Assembly: GCA_034667465.1 (NCBI GenBank)
Contig: JAXDJV010000007.1
Location: forward strand, 186,001-250,000
Direction: 5' to 3'
Length of the DNA stretch: 64,000 nt
Source: JAOBAU01 sp034667465
GTDB taxonomy: Bacteria; Acidobacteriota; Thermoanaerobaculia; Gp7-AA8
Shown here: positions 42,089 to 50,233 of the stretch, piece by piece
Numbering within the stretch: the stretch's first letter is position 1
Layout: every line of letters begins with the position of its first letter
Notes under the pieces: generated by a model
What the model was told of the DNA's origin: nothing
Databases searched by the model: none
The model's input: the letters and a program-made list of their open reading frames with translations, nothing else
Translations under genes and position numbers: made by a program

Positions 42089-44010
42089 CCGTCCACCTCG
42101 CTGCCGGCCAGCGTCTTCTCGAGCTTCGCGTACTCCGCCCGCGCGGCCTCGCGCAGCAACCGCATCGTCACCGGCGTTGCGTCACGAGCCGCGCCGAACG
42201 CCGCGTTCACCGCGATGTTGCGGATGTTGCCGCCGGCGATCGAAAGATGCGCGAGCTTGTCGACGTCGATCCCTTCCGTCGGCAGCGTCGCCGGAAACGT
42301 CCGCCGCCAGATCTCGGCGCGATCGGCCGCCGCGGGAAATGGGAAATTGACGGCGTACCGCAGACGCCGCAGAAATGCCTGATCGATGGCGTCGCGGAAG
42401 TTCGTGGTGAGAATCGCCAGTCCGCGATACGCCTCCATCCGCTGCAGCAGGTAACTGACTTCGATGTTCGCGTAGCGATCGTGGCTGTCGCGCACTTCAC
42501 TGCGCTTCCCGAACAACGCATCCGCTTCATCGAAGAGCAGAATCGCGCCGCCGTCTTCAGCGGCGTCGAACAGAACGCGAAGGTTCTTCTCGGTGTCGCC
42601 GATGTACTTGCTGACGACGCCGCTGAGATCGATCCGATACAGGTCGAGCTGCAGCTCGTTCGCCAGCACCTCGGCTGCGAGCGTCTTGCCGGTGCCGCTC
42701 GCGCCGGAGAACAGCGCGGTGACGCCGAGTCCGCGTGCGCCGCGCGCGGAGAATCCCCAGTCGTCGTAAACGCGGCTCCGATAACGCACCGAGGTGGCGA
42801 TGTCGCGAAGCGTCGCCAGCAGCGGTGCCGGCACGACGAGATCCGACCATTCCGCCGACGCAACGATTCGCTGCGCGAGCTCGTCGAGGCGGCGTCGCGA
42901 CGCGACACGGCATCCTTCCCAAAGATGCGCACCGGGATCATCGAGTCCGGCGATCGACGCCGCGACGCCGCGCATCGCCGCGGGCGACAACTGAAACTGC
43001 GTCGCTACACGATCGATCTGTCCGTCGAAGCGCTGCGCTGTTTCGCCGAGCGTTTCGAGCCAGAGCTGCCGTTGCTCGGCCGGCTGCGATCGCGATAGTT
43101 CGACGATTGCGGACGTGACGCCTGCCAGCTCGCGCGGCTCGCGCGTCGAAACGATCAGCGGCGCGTCGATGCGCACCACGAACTGCCTGAGCGCTTCGAC
43201 GCGCGCACGATCGGCGGTATCGATGCCGTCGCAATCGAGCAGGAGCGCAGCGCCGCCCAGCCACGCATCGCGCTGCCAGAGCCGCGCGAGCGCATCGCTG
43301 TCGGCGATCGTCTGCGGCAACGCCAGCGCGCCCGCCGCGAAACCGCTCAGCCCCGCTTTCGCGCACGCAGCGGCAGCAACCGCGCGACGCACCGCATCGT
43401 CGGCGCCGCAAAGCTGCACGCATCGCGATGGCGCGGCCCGCGATTCCGCAGACGATGTCCAGATCGTCGCAATCCGATCCGCCGCGGCGCGCTGCGATTC
43501 CGACAGCGCTGCATCGACCGGCAGCGGCTCGACGAGACTCATCAGCCGTTCATCGACGTGATCGATCCCGGTCAGGAAATGGAGCACGCGCTCATCGATG
43601 CGCAGCGGCGCGGTCGTGAGCGGACCGGAGCCGGCCAGCTCGATGAGACGCCAGCGGCGCAGCGGCGCGACCGGCGTCGTCGCGCTCCAGTGCGCATCCG
43701 GCAGCACCGCCAGTGCGAGGCTGAACGTCGGCTGCACGCGCGACGGATCACCCTGCAGCGACGCGCACAGCGACGCGATGCCGGAATCGAGCTCGATCGC
43801 CGCGCACAGCATGAGCAGACGCCGTTCGAATGATGAGAGACCGAACATCGTCGCCACGTGCTCGAGCGCGAACGTCGTTGTGTCATCACGCGACGACTCC
43901 GCCGGCGATGCGACTTCCCCGCGCAGCTTCGCTTCGAGCCAGCCGCGCACTTCGGCCATCGCTCCTGCCAGGTGCCGTTGATTCGCGTCGAGCCAGTCCT
44001 GGCCGCTCAT
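42079..44010 (-). CDS. AAA+ ATPase of the injection system (Afp15-like)
   Basis: 643 residues. The C-terminal AAA+ module has Walker A GASGTGKT near 435-442, Walker B ILLFDEADALFGKR near 487-500, sensor ILTTNF and the arginine-finger region FLRRLRYAVNFPFP. The N-terminal 420 residues are the non-AAA ATPase-like half seen in Afp15/Pvc15 (FGLSSFERRLLMLCAAIELD). Homologues are needed for particle assembly and, in PVC, for cargo loading. It overlaps the DUF4255 gene by 4 bp. Confidence 0.93.
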   Translation of the reverse strand: MSGQDWLDANQRHLAGAMAEVRGWLEAKLRGEVASPAESSRDDTTTFALEHVATMFGLSSFERRLLMLCAAIELDSGIASLCASLQGDPSRVQPTFSLALAVLPDAHWSATTPVAPLRRWRLIELAGSGPLTTAPLRIDERVLHFLTGIDHVDERLMSLVEPLPVDAALSESQRAAADRIATIWTSSAESRAAPSRCVQLCGADDAVRRAVAAAACAKAGLSGFAAGALALPQTIADSDALARLWQRDAWLGGAALLLDCDGIDTADRARVEALRQFVVRIDAPLIVSTREPRELAGVTSAIVELSRSQPAEQRQLWLETLGETAQRFDGQIDRVATQFQLSPAAMRGVAASIAGLDDPGAHLWEGCRVASRRRLDELAQRIVASAEWSDLVVPAPLLATLRDIATSVRYRSRVYDDWGFSARGARGLGVTALFSGASGTGKTLAAEVLANELQLDLYRIDLSGVVSKYIGDTEKNLRVLFDAAEDGGAILLFDEADALFGKRSEVRDSHDRYANIEVSYLLQRMEAYRGLAILTTNFRDAIDQAFLRRLRYAVNFPFPAAADRAEIWRRTFPATLPTEGIDVDKLAHLSIAGGNIRNIAVNAAFGAARDATPVTMRLLREAARAEYAKLEKTLAGSEVDGWV

Positions 44011-45236
44011 GGCGGCACGCTCACCGTGACCGGCGTGACCGGATCGATCGGATTCTCCGCGCCGTCGACGCGCAGCCGAACGAGATACTTGCCGCTGGCG
44101 AGTCCCGGAACTTCGATCGACGGCGTGGCGCTGTCGACCGGCGCGACGCCTCCGAACGCCAGCGACAGCGGCCTTTGCGTCGCCGGCGGCGGCGACTCGT
44201 CGAGGATCAGCACGAGCCGCTGTCCTTTGATCACCTGTGGCGTGACATCGATCGCAATCGACGGCTTCGGCAGCGGCGTGAACGTCGCCGACGTCACGCG
44301 CGGCGCGAGCATGAAGGCGGCGGCGTTCGATTCGAAGCCCTGGTGCGGCTCGTGCGGCGTCTTGAAATCGATCGACTGAACGATCTGCACCGTTCGCACG
44401 CCCGCTCGCAGATGCGCGACCGTGCCGAGCGGCAACAGCACGAGATCGTCATGAATCGGCGCGAGTGGCGTGACGAGGTCTTCGCCGATCCGCACCTGCG
44501 TGTTTTCGCCGCGCAGTCCGCGTCCGATGATGTGCAGCGTGTAGGTCGAGAGAATCGACTGGTTGTCGACGACCGTATCTGCCGGCGTCGCCTGCGATGC
44601 GATTCGCTCGATCACCGGTCCGAGCGACGGCACCACGACAACCTTGTGCGACTTGACCGGCAGCGGCGACGACGGCGCTTCCGCCCCTTCGACGAAGATC
44701 ACCGACGCGAGATACGCGGCCGAAAGCGCGTACTTCGATTGAAAGAACGCGCTCCAGAGTTTCGACAGCTCGTCGAGCGAGAGCGCGACCGGCGTAAATT
44801 TCACAGCTTCAGGCGAGTCGGCGAGATCGGAGCCGTCGATCGAAGGATCGTTGCCGATCGCCTCGGTGATCAGCGTGCGGGAAAGAAACGGCGTGCTGTG
44901 CAGCGTGCGCACGGCGACGCCGAGGAGCCGCTGGGGCTCGTGCAGCTTGTCGTCGCCATGCGCGGTCAGGATGTAGTGGAGGTCGAGCGCGGCACGCGAC
45001 CGCTGCATCAGCGTGCGGTCGCCCGCGCGCGTCGGAAGATCGGCATTGCGCAACGCGGCATTCGGCGAAACCTGGTAAAGGAAGACGTTCAGAAACGCCC
45101 CTTCAGCGGTACTCGCTTTGTCGAGCGGCAACGTCTTCACCGACACCGGCGCGTTGAACTGCACCAGCGTCACCTGTTTTTCGAGCATCAGCCGCAAGGT
45201 CTCGGTGACGCTGGCGATCGCGAGGTAGTTGCTCAC
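44007..45236 (-). CDS. DUF4255 tail terminator protein (Afp16/Pvc16-like)
   Basis: 409 residues. The N-terminus is DUF4255: IASVTETLRLMLEKQVTLVQFNAP, FLNVFLYQVSPNAALRNADLPTR, ALDLHYILTAHGDDKLHEPQRLLGVAVRTLH. From about residue 195 two Ig-like/beta-sandwich domains follow (YTLHIIGRGLRGENTQVRIGED and a C-terminal one ending KYLVRLRVDGAENPI). The family caps the tube and sheath end and limits tail length. Adjacent to its usual partner, the AAA ATPase. Confidence 0.93.
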   Translation of the reverse strand: MSNYLAIASVTETLRLMLEKQVTLVQFNAPVSVKTLPLDKASTAEGAFLNVFLYQVSPNAALRNADLPTRAGDRTLMQRSRAALDLHYILTAHGDDKLHEPQRLLGVAVRTLHSTPFLSRTLITEAIGNDPSIDGSDLADSPEAVKFTPVALSLDELSKLWSAFFQSKYALSAAYLASVIFVEGAEAPSSPLPVKSHKVVVVPSLGPVIERIASQATPADTVVDNQSILSTYTLHIIGRGLRGENTQVRIGEDLVTPLAPIHDDLVLLPLGTVAHLRAGVRTVQIVQSIDFKTPHEPHQGFESNAAAFMLAPRVTSATFTPLPKPSIAIDVTPQVIKGQRLVLILDESPPPATQRPLSLAFGGVAPVDSATPSIEVPGLASGKYLVRLRVDGAENPIDPVTPVTVSVPP

Positions 45237-45901
45237 TCGCCGCCTCCGCGCGTCGCCAGATAGTCGTCGAGCGACATCACCACCGCTTTCTCCCGCGGCT
45301 TCGCCGCCGGCGGCGCGGGCGCAACGATCGCGCGCACGTCGATCCGTCCGATCGTGATCTCGATCGGAGCGGCGGCAGTCGGAGTCGATGAACGTCCTTC
45401 GCTTTCTCTTCGATCGCGGACGAGACGCCTGACAGGAAACGTTCGCGGCAATGGCTTGATCGCGATGGAGGTAGTTGTGTTCGACGCTTCGCTCGCCGGC
45501 TCCGTCAACGACCGCTCGATCGTCTCCACGTTGTGCTGTGGCAACGTCGGACGCTGTATTTCATCAACGAGCGGCACGTGCGCGTGTGTCACATGCACGG
45601 CGGGCGCAGACGATGTGACCTCCGTCGTTGCGTCGTTCTCCGGTAAGGACATCGCAGGCGATTCGGAAACGAATGCCTCGCGTGACTCCGGCGGCGACGA
45701 CGATGTCATCCCACGTCGTGGCGCTTGATTCGTCTGCAGCGGAGTGGCCGGTGTCAGCGCTGATTCGAATGACGGCGATCCAGCGACTGCCGGCTCCTCC
45801 ATCGCCTGCGCCTCGAGCTCGAACAGCATCGACGGCCGCGGCTGCAGCACGCGATGCGGCGCGAGAACGCGCGTGACGACGCCGCGGAGATAGTCACTCA
45901 T
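45233..45901 (-). CDS. Low-complexity linker protein of the eCIS locus
   Basis: 222 residues. Only the two ends look conserved: the start MSDYLRGVVTRVLAPHRVLQPRPSMLFE and the end IEITIGRIDVRAIV with MSLDDYLATRGGG. Between them about 130 residues are Ser/Thr/Pro/Glu-rich and presumably disordered. Proteins with this layout accompany the baseplate chaperone and DUF4255 genes in other clusters. It overlaps both neighbours by 4 bp. The function is unknown; its conserved ends suggest it tethers two partners. Confidence 0.75.
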   Translation of the reverse strand: MSDYLRGVVTRVLAPHRVLQPRPSMLFELEAQAMEEPAVAGSPSFESALTPATPLQTNQAPRRGMTSSSPPESREAFVSESPAMSLPENDATTEVTSSAPAVHVTHAHVPLVDEIQRPTLPQHNVETIERSLTEPASEASNTTTSIAIKPLPRTFPVRRLVRDRRESEGRSSTPTAAAPIEITIGRIDVRAIVAPAPPAAKPREKAVVMSLDDYLATRGGGE

Positions 45902-46608
45902 CCGAGAACCATCCCGAGGTAGATGGCGCGGCGCGACCGCGGAATCGAGAGGATCTGTTGCTCGCTCCAGCCGTACGCCGCCGCGAGTGCGTCAACCTCT
46001 CGCATTGCAGCGACGGCCGCTGCATCGAGCTCGCGCCAGACATACGTCGCGGGGTCGAAGAGCATGTCCCACGCATGGGCGCATTCAGGACAACTGACGT
46101 CCATGCGCAGGTCGCCATCGGGATCTGAACGCGACATCGCGTCGGACAGCGCCGCCAGAACATCGTCGTCGAGCGGAGGCATCGCGATCCCCACTCCATC
46201 GCGCGTCGCGGAGATGAGGCAGCGCTTCGCAAGCAGCAGCCGCGCATCATCGATCGACGATTCGCCGGCGATCGCAACCAGGTCGCGACTGTCCGGCAGT
46301 CGAAACTCGATCAGGAGCTCGCCGATCGAGACTGGCGAGATCGGATCGGCATCCTGGACCGGCGGAGTGTCAAACGTCAGCTCGAGTTTCGTGCCGCACG
46401 CCGGACAGGTCGCCACTCCGTCGAACACGCCGCCGCCGAGCTGAGTGCGCAGGTCGAGCAAACCGCGATCGCGCGCACCAACCGCCATCCCCGCCGCCTC
46501 GGCGTCGCCGGTCAGCGTTTCGAGGAGCAGCGCCGGGCGCAGCGCCGCGGGCGCGGACCGCGCGGCGTCCCACACCCGCAGCAACTCTTCATCGCGAAGG
46601 GCGATCAT
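45898..46608 (-). CDS. T4 gp26-like baseplate hub assembly chaperone
   Basis: 236 residues. MIALRDEELLRVWDAARSAPAALRPALLLE opens the T4-baseplate chaperone family pattern. Two CxxC motifs, CPACGTKL near 67 and CPECAHAW near 171, probably bind zinc. The C-terminus AMREVDALAAAYGWSEQQILSIPRSRRAIYLGMV is the typical end of the family. Such proteins appear in the eCIS of actinobacteria and others and are believed to help baseplate assembly rather than be structural. It starts 9 bp after the tube gene. Confidence 0.82.
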   Translation of the reverse strand: MIALRDEELLRVWDAARSAPAALRPALLLETLTGDAEAAGMAVGARDRGLLDLRTQLGGGVFDGVATCPACGTKLELTFDTPPVQDADPISPVSIGELLIEFRLPDSRDLVAIAGESSIDDARLLLAKRCLISATRDGVGIAMPPLDDDVLAALSDAMSRSDPDGDLRMDVSCPECAHAWDMLFDPATYVWRELDAAAVAAMREVDALAAAYGWSEQQILSIPRSRRAIYLGMVLG

Positions 46609-46617
46609 GTCGCGACC

Positions 46618-47130
46618 TCAGAGAATCGGCTCTGCCGGCTCGACAACCGCGGTGTCGCGCTCCCAACCTTCGTTCTCGAGCTTGATCATCTCGATCGCGA
46701 CGGCGTTCGCGTTCGCGTCGAGATCGGGCAGCGCGTGATACTCGGAGACCCAGCAGCGAAAGACGCGGTACGAGAGGGCGAGCTGCCCCGCTTCGTTGTA
46801 GACCTCGACAATGATGTCTTTGCGAAAATCCTTCAGCGAGATCTCGGCTCCGAGTCCGGCGTTGACGCTCCAGACCTTGTTCGCCCATTTCTCGAATTCG
46901 GGATCATGCGTGACGCCGCGCTCGAGAGAGATCGCCTCGAATTTATTGCGGCCCGGCGATTTCCGGCTCGTACTCGGATCGCCGCCTTCCCGGTGCTCAA
47001 CGACCTCGGTCGTTCGCTTGAGCGCCCCGACTTTGGAAATGCCCGCGACGTAGCGGCCATCCCATTTCACACGGAACTTGAAGTTCTTATAGGGATCGAA
47101 GCGTTGCGTATTAACGCTGAATTGAGCCAT
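46618..47130 (-). CDS. Inner tube protein (gp19/Hcp-like, Afp1-like)
   Basis: 170 residues: FDPYKNFKFRVKWDGRYVAGISKVGALKRTTEVVEHREGGD, then KFEAISLERGVTHDPEFEKWANKVW and a C-terminus with KLENEGWERD. This is the classic T4 gp19-like tube signature, so it should stack as hexamers to form the tube inside the sheath. Only one tube gene of this class is visible, though the 218-residue protein at 37034-37690 may be a tube-initiating ring. Confidence 0.95.
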   Translation of the reverse strand: MAQFSVNTQRFDPYKNFKFRVKWDGRYVAGISKVGALKRTTEVVEHREGGDPSTSRKSPGRNKFEAISLERGVTHDPEFEKWANKVWSVNAGLGAEISLKDFRKDIIVEVYNEAGQLALSYRVFRCWVSEYHALPDLDANANAVAIEMIKLENEGWERDTAVVEPAEPIL

Positions 47131-47139
47131 GAGCGGACC

Positions 47140-48666
47140 TCACACCTGAATTTGTCCGGCGATCTGCTGGAGTTTCAGGATCACGAATTCTGCGGGCTTG
47201 AGCGGCGCGAAGCCGACGAGGATGTTCACAATGCCGAGATTGATGTCGTTCTGCGTGGTCGTGGAGGAATCACATTTCACGAAATACGCATCTTTCGGCG
47301 ACGCTCCCTGGAAGGCACCCTGCCGGAAAAGATTGTTGATGAAGGCGCCGACGTTGAGTCGGATCTGCGACCAGAGCGGCTCGTCGTTCGGTTCGAAGAC
47401 AACCCATTTCAGTCCGCGAAAAAGACTCTCTTCAATGAAGAGCGCCAGACGCCGGACCGGGACGTATTTCCACTCACTGCCGATCGCATCGGCTCCATCG
47501 AATGTGCGGGAGCCCCACACGACGTTGCCGTAAGTCGGAAACGTACGCAGACAATTCACCGCTTCTTTGTTCAGCACACCGTTCTCCGGATCGGTAAGCG
47601 TCACCGAAAAACCGACGATGCCGGAGATTCCTGCATCGATGCCGGCCGGCGCTTTCCAGACGCCGCGTTGTGCGTCAGTCCGGGCGAAAACACCCGCCAC
47701 AGCACCGCATGGAACGAACGGCTCGATGACACCTGAGAGTGGGTTTGGTGCGAGGAGGAAGGGATAAAACGCGGCAGCGTTTTTCCTGAATGGCGAGACC
47801 GCCGTGTTCTGAAATGCCGCAACCGCTCCACCGGGTCCGCTGGGAGGCGTCGCGTCAGATGGCGGATCGACGAGCAGCATGGCGCGATGGTCGGCGCAGA
47901 ATTTCGCCGCTTCCTGATAGTCGGTGTCCACGACGTGATCGCCGAACTTCGGCGGCGGCAGGCAAAGGATGTTGAAGATGTCGACGGTGGCCAGCGCGTT
48001 CATCCCGCTGCGCGCAGTCGCACTGCCGACGAGTTGAGCGGATTTAAGCGCCGTGGATGTAAGCAACGCACCGTCCTCACCGCCGGTCATGTGCGGCAAT
48101 GGTGGCGGAGCCGCTGAAGCCGCGAGCGTCGCAGGCGTGCTCGTATCCGTGAAGCGAATGAAAGCGGATCGTTGTTCCATGGTTCGCTTCACATCGGGCA
48201 CAAGGACGTTGCGGAGCACCTCGACCTCGACGTCTTTCAGCAGCACCGTAATGTTCGCCAGTGCCGTGTTGGCCGGGTCGCGCGTAATGAGATCGACGGA
48301 GAGACTCAGGTCATTCCCCCAGAGCCCCGGACTCGAAGCCGAGAATTGATAGTCCGGATGCGGAGTACCATCAAGCCTCGTAACAGCCGTCGCGGCATCG
48401 GTCGGGATCACCCGCACGATCAACGCTTCGCCGCCGCCATTATCGAAATACTGCCGCACGGCGAAGCTCATCGTGCTCTTCGCCCACAGACCGCCGAAGG
48501 TTCGTTCGTAGTCGGCGAAACTGAAAATTAGCGTCGGTTCGTTGACAGGGCCTTTGATCGCGCTGCCGACGAACGCCGTGCGCGCTGTACTGACGCCGGT
48601 AATGGTCCGAACGCCGCTGGAAATCTCTTCGACGTAAACACCGGGGAAACTGACGGAAACCGCCAT
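47140..48666 (-). CDS. Contractile tail sheath protein (Afp2-like)
   Basis: 508 residues. N-terminal FPGVYVEEISSGVRTITGVSTARTAFVGSAIKGPVNEPTLIFSFADYERTFGG is the sheath N-terminus. The C-terminal RLALFIEESLFRGLKWVVFEPNDEPLWSQIRLNVGAFINNLFRQGAFQGASPKDAYFVKCD is the contractile core shared with T6SS TssC and phage sheaths. Only one sheath gene is present, whereas some eCIS have two or three. It is separated by 9 bp from the tube gene. Confidence 0.96.
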   Translation of the reverse strand: MAVSVSFPGVYVEEISSGVRTITGVSTARTAFVGSAIKGPVNEPTLIFSFADYERTFGGLWAKSTMSFAVRQYFDNGGGEALIVRVIPTDAATAVTRLDGTPHPDYQFSASSPGLWGNDLSLSVDLITRDPANTALANITVLLKDVEVEVLRNVLVPDVKRTMEQRSAFIRFTDTSTPATLAASAAPPPLPHMTGGEDGALLTSTALKSAQLVGSATARSGMNALATVDIFNILCLPPPKFGDHVVDTDYQEAAKFCADHRAMLLVDPPSDATPPSGPGGAVAAFQNTAVSPFRKNAAAFYPFLLAPNPLSGVIEPFVPCGAVAGVFARTDAQRGVWKAPAGIDAGISGIVGFSVTLTDPENGVLNKEAVNCLRTFPTYGNVVWGSRTFDGADAIGSEWKYVPVRRLALFIEESLFRGLKWVVFEPNDEPLWSQIRLNVGAFINNLFRQGAFQGASPKDAYFVKCDSSTTTQNDINLGIVNILVGFAPLKPAEFVILKLQQIAGQIQV

Positions 48667-48684
48667 AATGTCGCTCCTCGCGCG

Positions 48685-49047
48685 TCAGGGTGCGAATGCC
48701 ACGAAGATGTCGAGCGTGGCCGGTTTGGTGTCGGTGGTCGAGAAGGTGATCGAAGTGAGGCCGCCGGGTGACACGATCTCCAGCAGCCCGGTGCCGGCCA
48801 CAATGAGCGGCTGATCGAGGGCCTGCGCTGTCGTGCTCGGGGCGACCGCAAACTTCAGCCCGGTGTATGCGCTCGCCCGAATCATCAGCAGCCGCACGTT
48901 CCCGCTGAAAGGGACCGTAACGTCCGCACCGTTTTCCACGACGATGTTCGCCTTGCTGAAGACGTCGAGCGACAACGTCTCGCTGAACGAAAGCGCCGGC
49001 CCCCCTGGCACGCTCGCTGAGCCCGCGTACTTGATCGATTCCGGCAT
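48685..49047 (-). CDS. Small beta-rich protein opening the eCIS operon
   Basis: 120 residues, predicted all-beta (SLSDVFSK-like LSLDVFSKANIVVENGADVTVPFSG, LLEIVSPGGLTSITFSTTDTKPATLDIFVAFA). No signal peptide. The ATG has GGAGGAGGG about 7 nt upstream, among the best ribosome sites in the region. As first gene, 18 bp before the sheath gene, it should be the most highly expressed with the sheath. It may be a minor structural or decoration protein; I do not recognise a named family. Confidence 0.72.
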   Translation of the reverse strand: MPESIKYAGSASVPGGPALSFSETLSLDVFSKANIVVENGADVTVPFSGNVRLLMIRASAYTGLKFAVAPSTTAQALDQPLIVAGTGLLEIVSPGGLTSITFSTTDTKPATLDIFVAFAP

Positions 49048-49279
49048 CGCTGCCCTCCTCCGGTACGTCCTGTTGTCGTGAGAACTTCCATCCTCGCGTC
49101 CGGCGCGAAGACGAGCAACAGAAACCTCCTGGTGTTTTCAGCTATTAGTTGGTGGGATCGGCTGGAAGGAGGGAGTGAGTTCCGCACTGCGACCGACGCC
49201 ATTCATCCGTAACTCCGGTCGCGTCAATCAGTTGCTCTCAGCTATCGTGCGTCGCTCACCATTTTCGGGAGGTAGCCAC
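49048..49279. promoter_or_regulatory. Divergent intergenic region upstream of eCIS and recombinase
   Basis: Between the eCIS operon start (minus) and the recombinase start (plus). The eCIS promoter must lie here, unless transcription begins further upstream, but no convincing -35/-10 pair is visible. GGGAGGT 7 nt before the GTG at 49280 is the recombinase ribosome binding site. An alternative recombinase start GTG at 49175 has AAGGAGGG too close (1 nt). Confidence 0.5.
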
Positions 49280-50173
49280 GTGCTGTTCCGAGACGCTGCG
49301 ACCGCGTTCATCCGTCACTGCCTGTCGATCCGGAAGCTTTCGCCCCACACCATTCGCGCGTACGAACTGGACCTGAACCGTTTCCAGAGCTTCTTCGGCA
49401 AACGCGCTGCCGTCGCCGCGTGCGACAAGAACGTCATCCATGACTACGTCCGCCACCTCTTCGACGTGCGCGCGCTAAAAGAGTCGAGCGTAAAACGGCA
49501 CCTCGCCACCCTGCGTTCGCTCTTTCGATGGCTCGAAGAAGAGTTCCAGGGCATCGACGACCCGTTTCGCGGCGCACGCATCCGCATCAGAATGCCGAAG
49601 CGCCTGCCCCGCGTAATCGGCCGGGCGGATCTTCGCCGCCTGCTCCTCCACGACCGTCCGGCAGTCTTCGCCGACCTGACCGCATACGTCGCCACCGAAC
49701 TTCTCTTCGCCACAGGTATGCGCGTGAGCGAGCTGGCCGGCCTCCTCGACGCGGCAGTGAATATCGACGACGGTACGATCTCGATCATCGGCAAAGGCAA
49801 CCGCCAGCGCCGGGTCTTTCTCCCCGACGACCTGAAGTCGCTGGTCCGCGACTACCGGACCGCACGCGACCGCTGTGCCTCCGCCGACACGTTCCTCGTC
49901 AACTCACGCGGCCAAGCCCCCTCCCCGCAGATGATCCGCCGCCTGGTCCGGATTCACGGAGAGCGGAGCGAAGTCCGCGACCGCGTCACGCCGCACATGT
50001 TCCGCCACTCCGTGGCAACGTACCTCCTCGAGGAAGGCGTCGACATCCGGTACGTCCAACGCCTGCTCGGCCACCGCAGCATCTCGACGACAGAGATTTA
50101 CACGCATGTGGCTGATGCGGCGCTGAAGGTGCGGATCACGGAGAAGCACCCGCGAAGGGGGATCGTGGCGTAA
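49280..50173 (+). CDS. Tyrosine recombinase, XerC/XerD-like
   Basis: About 297 residues. The N-terminal SAM-like core-binding domain (AFIRHCLSIRKLSPHTIRAYELDLNRFQSFF, then VKRHLATLRSLFRWLE) precedes the catalytic domain. The active-site residues are R in ATGMRVSELAGLL, K in IGKGNRQRRVF, HxxR in HMFRHSVATYLLE, H in LGHRSISTTEIYTHV, and the Tyr in TEIY. Length and motifs fit XerC/D-like or integron/transposon-type enzymes. Its lone location beside an accessory region suggests a mobility function rather than dif resolution. No attachment-site duplication was found, so excision is unproved. Confidence 0.9.
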   Translation: MLFRDAATAFIRHCLSIRKLSPHTIRAYELDLNRFQSFFGKRAAVAACDKNVIHDYVRHLFDVRALKESSVKRHLATLRSLFRWLEEEFQGIDDPFRGARIRIRMPKRLPRVIGRADLRRLLLHDRPAVFADLTAYVATELLFATGMRVSELAGLLDAAVNIDDGTISIIGKGNRQRRVFLPDDLKSLVRDYRTARDRCASADTFLVNSRGQAPSPQMIRRLVRIHGERSEVRDRVTPHMFRHSVATYLLEEGVDIRYVQRLLGHRSISTTEIYTHVADAALKVRITEKHPRRGIVA

Positions 50174-50233
50174 GGTAACAGCGACCACATACGCGCCGCT
50201 CGGTGTCGGCCGGCTGATAACTAAGGATTATTC

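Noticed and set aside
23103..49047. Prophage
   Set aside because: There is no terminase, portal, capsid, lysis or replication gene; AAA ATPase, DUF4255 and DUF4157 proteins define an eCIS instead.
23103..49047. Type VI secretion system
   Set aside because: There is no TssJLM membrane complex, TssK or ClpV; the AAA protein and gene order are those of eCIS.
48885..49202. Minus-strand frame with a good ribosome site near 49113 before a TTG
   Set aside because: It runs into the first eCIS gene in another frame and encodes a Cys/Arg-rich sequence without homology.
49175..49279. N-terminal extension of the recombinase from GTG 49175
   Set aside because: The ribosome binding site is too close to that GTG, and family homology begins at the GTG at 49280, which has a good site.
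49048..50233. tRNA or att site next to the recombinase
   Set aside because: No cloverleaf or direct repeat was found by eye.
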